Origin: Heliopora coerulea
Lineage: Eukaryota > Cnidaria > Anthozoa > Scleralcyonacea > Helioporidae
Direction of reading: 5' to 3'
DNA: 64,000 nucleotides
Assembly (NCBI GenBank): GCA_030142905.1
Contig: JASJOG010000002.1
Coordinates: forward strand, 4,793,501 to 4,857,500
Shown: positions 54,201 to 63,219 of the stretch, one piece after another
Layout: the number at the start of each line of letters is the position of its first letter
Position numbering within the stretch: position 1 is the stretch's first letter
Notes under the pieces: model-generated
The model's input: only the letters and a program-made list of their open reading frames with translations
What the model was told of the DNA's origin: nothing
Database searches by the model: none
Program-made: the position numbers and the translations under genes

Positions 54201-57200
54201 GAATATTGTAAATCACAAACGAAGTTGCTTGCTGCCAGATAACGTAAACATGTTGATTTTTTTGAATCAAAATGCTAAATTGTGAAGTTATTTAATGTTC
54301 ATTGTATATTGACAAAAAAGATAACTTTGCTTTGCTTCAAAATTTCATGCCCAATTTTGCGCTTTTACATCCTTGCCACTTCCTGTCTTTAACCCCCCAG
54401 GAGGTCATTGCTAGTTGGAAACAAATGTTTAAACGTTTAAATGTTTATGAAACGTCCGTTTTAACGGATACTAAATTAAACGTAAACTGACAGCCTTATC
54501 GTATTTATACATTGTATCCATTTCCGTTTCTGATACATCTTGTAATATAACATCTAACTTTATAGCTTTAACCTTTTAAATTCGATACTCGTTTAATTTA
54601 TTCATACTCTGAAGAAGTTGCGAGACGCAACGAAAAGTTAGTCCCTTTAGTCCCTGGGCATTAATATTTGTTCTATCTTGAAATAATTATATACACTAAG
54701 AGAGCGATGTCAGGGAATGATTACAAATGTAATCAATGTTTCTATTATAACTATTCACAGAGATCAAGATATGCGGCACACCAAAAGATGACTGTCATCA
54801 ATTCGCTACATGTACTGACACAGGTCCAGGCACCTATAAATGTACCTGTAATCAAGGATATACTGGTGATGGAAAGACGTGTACAGGTATACCAGAATAC
54901 ATGTTTCTTAGGTATTTTTCCGAACTATTTCAGAATTCAATTGTCCGCTATTGGTGAAGAAATTGTTACAGCCTCGTTTCCCTGCGTTACCCCTGAAGAG
55001 ATATTTAACTAAACAAAATAATCTTTTAGGCTAGATTCATAACTATATGCTTTCAAGTGGGGTTTTCGATGTAATTTCATGTATCCTCATAAACTGCAGC
55101 CAATTTTTTTTTGGGAACTATTTTGTTAAGCCGCTCATTCAATATGCGATTATGCGTGATATCTTCCTTGACGGTAGAGTTAGGTCTCCTACATGAAAGG
55201 CCATTGGACAATTTTATGATTATATTGCAAAAAAGTTGAAGCATCCACAACCTAAGAGCCTAATTAAAAATATGTACACTGAGAGAGCGATGTCAAGGAA
55301 TGATTACAAATGTAATCAATGTTTCCATTATAACTATTCACAGAGATCAAGGTATGCGGCACACCAAAAGATGACTGTCATCAATTCGCTACATGTACTG
55401 ACACAGGTCCAGGCACCTATAAATGTACCTGTAATCAAGGATATACTGGTGATGGAAAGACGTGTACAGGTATACCAGAATACATGTTTCTTAGGTATTT
55501 TTCCGAACTATTCCAGAATTCAATTGTCCGCTATTGGTGAAGAAATTGTTACAGCCTCGTTTCCCTGCGTTACCCCTGAAGAGATATTTAACTAAACAAA
55601 ATAATCTTTTAGGCTAGATTCATAACTATATGCTTTCAAGTGGGGTTTTCGATGTAATTTCATGTATCCTCATAAACTGCAGCCAATTTTTTTTTGGGAA
55701 CTATTTTGTTAAGCCGCTCATTCAATATGCGATTATGCGTGATATCTTCCTTGACGGTAGAGTTAGGTCTCCTACATGAAAGGCCATTGGACAATTTTAT
55801 GATTATATTGCAAAAAAGTTGAAGCATCCACAACCTAAGAGCCTAATTAAAAATATGTACACTGAGAGAGCGATGTCAAGGAATGATTACAAATGTAATC
55901 AATGTTTCCATTATAACTATTCACAGAGATCAAGGTATGCGGCACACCAAAAGATGACTGTCATCAATTCGCTACATGTACTGACACAGGTCCAGGCACC
56001 TATAAATGTACCTGTAATCAAGGATATACTGGTGATGGAAAGACGTGTACAGGTATACCAGAATACATGTTTCTTAGGTATTTTTCCGAACTATTCCAGA
56101 ATTCAATTGTCCGCTATTGGTGAAGAAATTGTTACAGCCTCGTTTCCCTGCGTTACCCCTGAAGAGATATTTAACTAAACAAAATAATCTTTTAGGCTAG
56201 ATTCATAACTATATGCTTTCAAGTGGGGTTTTCGATGTAATTTCATGTATCCTCATAAACTGCAGCCAATTTTTTTTTGGGAACTATTTTGTTAAGCCGC
56301 TCATTCAATATGCGATTATGCGTGATATCTTCCTTGACGGTAGAGTTAGGTCTCCTACATGAAAGGCCATTGGACAATTTTATGATTATATTGCAAAAAA
56401 GTTGAAGCATCCACAACCTAAGAGCCTAATTAAAAATATGTACACTGAGAGAGCGATGTCAAGGCATGATTACAAATGTAATAAATATATTTCAATTAGA
56501 ACCATTCACAGTGATCAAGATATGCGGTACTGTCATCAATTCGCCCCATGTACTGACACAGGTCCAAAGACCTATAGATTTACTTGTAATAGAGGATGTA
56601 CTGGTGATGTAAAGACGTGCACAGGTTTGCTGCAGTACATAATTTTTTGAGGTTTCAACCCACTATTAAAGAATGTAATTTATCGAAACGGTTGAGACGT
56701 TGCTATAGGGCTTTGTAGCTATCTGGTTTTTTTAGCTAATTTTTAACAGATATGGAATTGAACCAACAAAATGAACCATCTTGTTAATCTCGCAGTAATC
56801 AGAATGTTAATTCTCAAGAATAGAATTTATGGTTACAGTGAAACCTGTATTAAGCGGACACCGTCGGGGAATTGTTTAGGTAATATTTAAAAACCGAGCA
56901 GGAGTGCTTTATCGGTATTTAAAACACGAGGCGATAACCGAGTGTTTTAGACTCGATAAAGCACGAACTGCGAGTTTTTAAATGTCTTCAAAAATGAACC
57001 TCCTAATACGCTAATTCGTGAAGAAAGTTTGGAAATTTGTCTTTCGTAAGCCGAAAAAATTGAACTTCTTCAAGTATAAAGCACATGCATCTTTATCACA
57101 TATATAGATCCGACACGCTTATGACCTTCTTTTGTCTTTTCCTCATGATTTAATAATGATTTTAGAATGTCCGCTCAGTAGAGGTGTCCGCTCGATGGAG

Positions 57201-60200
57201 GTTCTCGTACCCAGACCTCTTGGATTCTAATTAACAATTAGACATGGTCTACACGTCTACGTGTCTACACAATCACATCCGCTTATTCTTACTAGAAACA
57301 TTTATATTTATTATCATCATACAGTTCTTTGGTTTAAAGTACATACAACCGTATTAAGTATGAATGATCAGAGGGTGGCTGTGGAATTTGGGTAAAAATT
57401 GTTCATAGCATGACAGCGAGGTTACACTTCCCAGTTTTCGAAGTGAAATTAGACAAGTAAGAAACTTGTCTAAAAAGGCCTGCCGTCGCGCCTTGACATC
57501 TTGCGCAGTAAAATGTCTTCTGATCATCTGCTTGTTAACCGATTTGTGTGAAGCAATCATGAGCACATGGACGTTTGGTAGACTAAAATCAACGAGGACT
57601 GTTTTCTGAAACAGGAGTACAGTAACAAAACTGATAAAAATACGGTTACCATTGTCAAAACAAATGACAACGATTCATCAACTGTATAGTGTTGTGTTCA
57701 CTCCCAGCGAAATGAGGGTTAACATGAAAGTTGTAGGTTGTATCCCTGAACGCATGGCTGTGTGGCTCAGTATAAAAATAGAGTACTGCGTAGGCACTGT
57801 TGAAATCGAAGTGAAATAATAGGAAAGGTCTAAGTAATGCCGAAATGTAAAGAGTAGTTTTCTAACGTTTCGAGCGAAGGCCCTTCGTCAGAGAGAAAAT
57901 GGGAGAGGATCGAAAAACACGGAATATATATTTGTGAAAATGGTCTTGTGACAACAAATGGCCATTCAGAATGGAAAAACGAAAACAAGTGTGAATGGGA
58001 TGGTGGCTCGTCACTCGCCTAAAATGTTTCGGCGCCAGGGGGTACTTTTCCTTGTTCTCGCACCCGCTGCAACACATGTTCTTTTCTCAACGCCTGTACA
58101 TGCATTTCGGGGCCAAAATCTAATTTTGTTATTCGATATTGTTTCACATGTATCTCCTCCAACCTCATTTACTGAATTTTGTACAGTAGATGTGGTCTGC
58201 TCTATGTTGGAGAAACGGGAAGACGCTTATCCGACAGATTTGCCGAACATCTTCGCTCTGTAAAGAATGGAGACGTCGACAAACCTGTCGCCCGACATTT
58301 TAATAGTGCCAATCATTCTCTTTCGGACATGAAAATTTGTGCCATCTCCCAAATTTCTGGCGGTAATAATAGTCGCAAAAGACAGGAAAAGCGTCTCATC
58401 TTTAAAATTGGAACCATTCACCCTCACGGACTCAACGAATGTTTTTCTTTTACTTAATCCCTGTGTGGCTAATGTTTTTCTTTGCACGGGTGAGTGTAAA
58501 CAATAGCTACTTAGCTATTTTGTGTTTAGCTTTCACTCACCCATATTGTTTTTGACACACCCACCTGGTTTGCTGATCGGTGATATTTTAGGAGAGTGAC
58601 GAGCCACTATCTCATTCACACTTGTTTTCATTTTTCCATTCTGATTGGCCATTTGTTGTCACATGACCATTTTCACACACACACACACACATATATATAT
58701 ATTCCGTGTTTTTCGATCTTCCTATGTTTTCTCTCTGACGAAGAGCCTTCGCTCGAAACGTTAGAAAACTACATTTTACATTTCGGCATTACTCAGACCT
58801 TTCCGATTATTTCACTTCATTTGGCTCATTATAAGTCTCTAAAGCGTCCGACAAACATTGGCAAAGTTATCATCAAGAGAAAAAGGATAAACAGAAGTGC
58901 GGGATATGGTTTGGAGACTCCTTGTCTGCATGAATTTCTAGGAGACCGCTTTTTCCTGCGACTGGATAAGAACTTTGATGTCGGACTCCGATAAAGAATA
59001 ACATTAACTCGAAACAAATGTAGTTTATGAAACTATTCTAGAAACTATGCACTGACTGTACATGTTGCTGAACATTAATTTTTTACTGATTTCCGTCGTG
59101 AAACATCGAAAACAGGAAAGACTCTTATCGAATTTCATTAACCTAGCGATTGCGCTATAGGTTAAAGAAGAAAAAGCTCTTAGATACCCATGAACATACA
59201 TAACTTTGTCCGTTTAGTACAGGGACTGGTTGTCTTTTCGTATCAACTTAGGTGTCCGCGTCCGGTTAATAGAGGTGTCTGCCTAATAGAGGTGGTATTT
59301 GTAGGATTAATGCAGGATTCAATTCGGGACTCTGGAAACTGTCCGCTTAATACAGGGTGCCCGCTTAATGGAGGGCCGCTTTATACAGGCTTCACTGTAT
59401 GCACGTCCAAGGGCGCGACCCGAAATTTTAAAAGGGGGTCGTTTTTTGGTCCAGAACTCCCATGCCCCAATAATAAAAACACATAGTAAACTATGATAAG
59501 TATATCTTTAGTTTATAGTACCTTAGGGCCGCTTAATACAGATTTCACTGTATTTTCACTCTTTCTTAGGGCTGCAAAGCATGCTTTTAGCATTCTTGTT
59601 CTGCCATTGTTTGACACTTTGTATATATTATACTAAGTAGCAGGGGTGATGCAAATAATTTGCAGTCCTGGCAGATCTTATACCATAACCTTTGAAAAGA
59701 GATTTGATCGTGTTTTGTTAATTTAATAATTTCAGCCTGTAGCTCAAATCTGCAATGGTGCAACTTGAATACAAAATAACTCCCATGCTTTTCTAAAAAA
59801 CGATTTTAACCTAAATATAAGTTATTTTCTTTTCTCTATCTTTCAATACTAACGAATTTCAGCAAAAGTATGGTCAGTAACGTTATTCAAAGTTCCGCCT
59901 TCATTGTTCAGTATTCCTGCTTAAAAAGTTAAAAATTGGTCCATTTATTACCCCTTATCTCTTCTTTCTACGATATATTAAGCATTGTAATGGAACCAAT
60001 TCAACAGGAAGCTAGTAAACAAAAAAATGGCGTTGAAAGGACTATCCCTAACCTCAGTAGCGTATGCCCCTTGACTATGGTCATTCGCGCTTCCATCTTT
60101 ATTTTTCGCTTGAGAATTCATCGATTTAGAAAGCAAAAAAACCCCACAAAAAACAAAAACAAAACAAACAAACAAAGAACCCCGAAAATTTTTTTTCTGA

Positions 60201-63176
60201 CGAGATTTTTCAAATAAATATGAGAAGGAAAAGCTCACCCACGCCTTCCCGTTTACCACGCTAGTAATACGAACCTTAAGATTGAGGACGGTGACGTCAA
60301 TTGAAGACGTGATGACCGACAGAAAACTGAGAAAATGACGGGGTTTTAGAGTCCCGAAAATTTAGATTAAGATCTAGGACAGGAACTTCAGCCAGTTCAT
60401 TAACATGGTTAACTTTAGAGAAATACAAGTTATCTTAATAGTGCTCCATACAGAATTATTGTACTATACTACGCATATATTTCAAGGAGCCTAAATATAC
60501 CTTACAACAAGCATGGAAGATTTTGTCTTGATGATAGGAACGACTATGAATGTATTGCTGATTTTCGGTTTAGGAGGAATGACATCCTGTTATTTGGAAA
60601 AATACTGCAAAATATGACTGCTTAAAGTACTCTCAAGGGTCACTGTTTACTGGTATAGGTCTCTGTTTACTTCTTAGGAGCTAAGCGTATCCTTGTCGAT
60701 GGCGTTCATGTCTCTGCTCGTGTTCGATGGCTCTCATTCGTATTTTGTGGATGGTATTGATATAATTTACTCAACTACATTTCCCTCTTGATGACCCTTC
60801 AGTCGGATAAGGAAAAGAATTTATTTTTCTTAGTTCAGTGGTGTACGGACGCTCGAAAGGTCAACGTATCCTAACTTTCATTGAAATGAAGCAAAACATT
60901 TGCCAGACAAACCAATATTGTCTGACGTTAAGTGGAGGAGGGTTACAGCTCCCCAGCCACCCTTTCAAGTACGCTTAAGTGTTGGAATTTTAAGATGTAA
61001 TAGCGTCGTCCTAATTCTTGTACTTTTTTTTTCTTACGTTTTGATCCTCGTAGCAATCATAAAAATAGTAAGTAAACTAATTATTTTATCTATGAAGCAA
61101 TCTTAAGAGAAATCTACTTACAGTAGGTCACCTGCGTGTTTCTTGTAACAGTTTGTTCCTTTCCATGTCATATGACTAACACACAAAATATTTCATAATA
61201 GTAAATTTTTCTATCCTGTAACCCATTGCCAACTGAAAGTTAAACTTATTACTATCACAGTAGCTTCGTTATCCAAAGCACGATCGTTAAAAGCTATATT
61301 CCGGATTGTGAGAATGTGCTTAGCTGACCTATCCGATACGTGAATTATGGTTACTATCTCATAATAGTTAATACAATTATTTACAGCTGAAAGGCCCCCC
61401 TGGTGATAGAGGTAATCCTGGACCGAAGGTGAGGTCTTGCTTAACTGCTATCATTTACGTGAAACAAATTTTAAAGTGGTTTTTGTCTTACAATGTCATT
61501 GTTGATATTCCTCCTTTTTAAACGTTTACATACGAATAACTCTACTTTCCTCATGCAGAAAAATGATTTCTTGGCTTCATTACCTAAAGTTCATAGTTCA
61601 GGATTTTATCTGTAATGTTCGGGGTACTTCAGTGAAAATTAACACACTAGTTCATTTTCATTCTTTAGTAAATCTGTCACATGTAAATAGATCGATTATT
61701 AAAGAAGCGGCAGATCAATCATTTGCCTTAATGTAACAGTTTGATCTTTTGGAGAATTGAAAATAGTTTGAAGCTTACTCGAGCAAATTAATGCCGTCAT
61801 GACATGAAAGTAATAGTGACACCACAAAATGCTCGGGGTTCATGTGCTTTACCCACCCTGTAGCTGCGCCCCGTTATATAACATTGGTATTTATTTATGG
61901 TCGATTTGTTGTCTCCAACATCTTCTGTTATCCATACCGAAAAAGGCAGTTGTGATATGGAATCTATTTTTTAAGTACCGTTGCAAAAGCTACTGAAAGG
62001 AGGGATGTAGTACCTTCAAATTACCCCTGACTGGAGCAGCGGATGATAGAAAATAACAAAATTATACATTAACTCTTTCCAGACGGCATAAGACTTCTAT
62101 CATTTTACTCTGGCTAACGCCAGACGATTTTACTCGTCAAGGGGAAAGCTCCCGCCTTTCAAACCACATGTTTTTGTGACATATAGTACTCATCTTGCGA
62201 ATGAATTGGTAAACAACAAAAAAAATCAATATATATATATATAGATTTTTTAGCACTCTGATGTTGATTATGCTTCCGATACCTCCTGCCACAAATAAGC
62301 TTTCTTGCACGATAATCCCACCAGACTATCTGAAGCGATGTAACATCAAAAAATTTTCGACCATATTTAATGGCTTGTCTATGTCTAATGGTGGGCCTTC
62401 TAAGTCAGTCCTTTCATTAATCTAATCTGAGGACTCGTGAAAACGAAATGAAAGACAGTAGTGCGATGCAATGTTTGCTCAATTCAAACTCTCTCTCTGG
62501 CTTTTCTTCCTGAGACAACGGGTGAATAAATTCTGTTTTTGGACTGAGTTTTGAGAGATATAATTTGAGTCTTACAAGCAACATTCATCGATCTTAAGAA
62601 AGATTTTCGCAAAACAGCTTCCAACTGCGGCTCTTATCAACGTTCACGCCTTCCTTCAACTTTACTGTACACAGTAGAGTTGTCGACGTGAGTCAGCGAC
62701 TCGGACTCGAGTCGCACTCAAGTTGCAAAATTTGTGACTTGCGCCTTGACTCAATTGACTTGAGACTTGGCTTGGGACTTGGTGTTTTGCCGTTTGAGAC
62801 TTGCGTCTGACTTGAACCTAAAAGTATACTATTATTAAAGTAAATTGTTTGAACCCGGGAGAATCGGTACATGATAGTGATAGTAGATCGTCCAGATTAC
62901 TATAGACTGCTGGTTGTGTAGCAGCAAGGCATTTTTGCTTTATTTTTTCCGATATATCGCATTAAATGACATGATTATAGCAAAAATCAAATTGTACAAT
63001 TGGTTTGATTTGAAGTGATTAGGCTCTATATTCAGTGCTCACAGACTACTAAGAAGTTATTTATCCCAGACAAAAAGAAGGGGTCGCCTAACCTGTTTTG
63101 CAGCTTCGAAAACACTCCAGAAATGTATCTTCAATGGAAAATATTTTCAAAAAGGAACATTCTTAATGAATTTTAG

Positions 63177-63219
<43 letters not shown>

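Larger units (their letters stand above)
53540..54685. mobile_element. Element with inverted hammerhead-like ends enclosing a hAT transposase fragment
   Basis: The left end (about 53540-53665) and right end (about 54605-54685) are inverted copies sharing AACAAATAT..TGCCCAG, CTAACGTTTCG and the GTTGCG/CGCAAC hairpin. The inside is a hAT transposase C-terminus. The right end abuts the first copy of the EGF-exon array. The flanking ends are not typical hAT termini, so this may be a composite. Confidence 0.55.
50582..54760. other. Collagen 2 intron interrupted by transposons
   Basis: 50582-50927 still matches the intron part of the 583-bp array unit (TTAAGGAATTCAATTGTC, GGGGTTTTCGATGT, ACAATTTTA blocks). 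Then come a LINE-like tail (50950-51257), foldback repeats and the hAT-containing element (53540-54685), all listed separately. Confidence 0.65.
54689..56640 (+). repeat. 583-bp tandem array, each unit carrying one EGF exon
   Basis: Copies are spaced exactly 583 bp (exon starts 54761, 55344, 55927), followed by a fourth, degenerate copy. The second and third copies show no difference by eye over the full unit; the first differs at a few bases (for example AAGATATGC versus AAGGTATGC). An older dispersed copy lies at about 50440-50927. The phase 1-1 exon lets copies be added without a frame change. Confidence 0.92.
57845..58790 (+). mobile_element. Penelope-like element fragment with inverted terminal repeats
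   Basis: The left end (57845-58022) and right end (58588-58790) are inverted copies sharing the CGAGCGAAGG..CCTTCGTCAGAG region, TGGTCTTGTGAC, ATGGCCATTCAGAATGG and GGCTCGTCACTC. Between them is a GIY-YIG endonuclease frame. This matches Penelope-like terminal-repeat plus endonuclease structure; the reverse transcriptase is missing. Confidence 0.75.
56836..59397. mobile_element. pogo/Tc1-mariner-like element, interrupted by a Penelope-like fragment
   Basis: The left end CAGTGAAACCTGTATTAAGC and right end GCTTTATACAGGCTTCACTG (ending 59397) are inverted and flanked by TA. Internal TGTCCGCT(T/C)AATAGAGGTG-type blocks occur near 57175 and 59265. Another right-hand terminus, CAGATTTCACTG, ends at 59550. 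Same family as 11287-12220. No transposase seen. Confidence 0.5.

Noticed and set aside
55236..56178. Two identical 119-residue open frames in the tandem array (and a similar 114-residue one at 54668)
   Set aside because: They run through the EGF exons in the wrong frame and continue into intron; the EGF frame has six cysteines and matched splice phases, so these are shadows.
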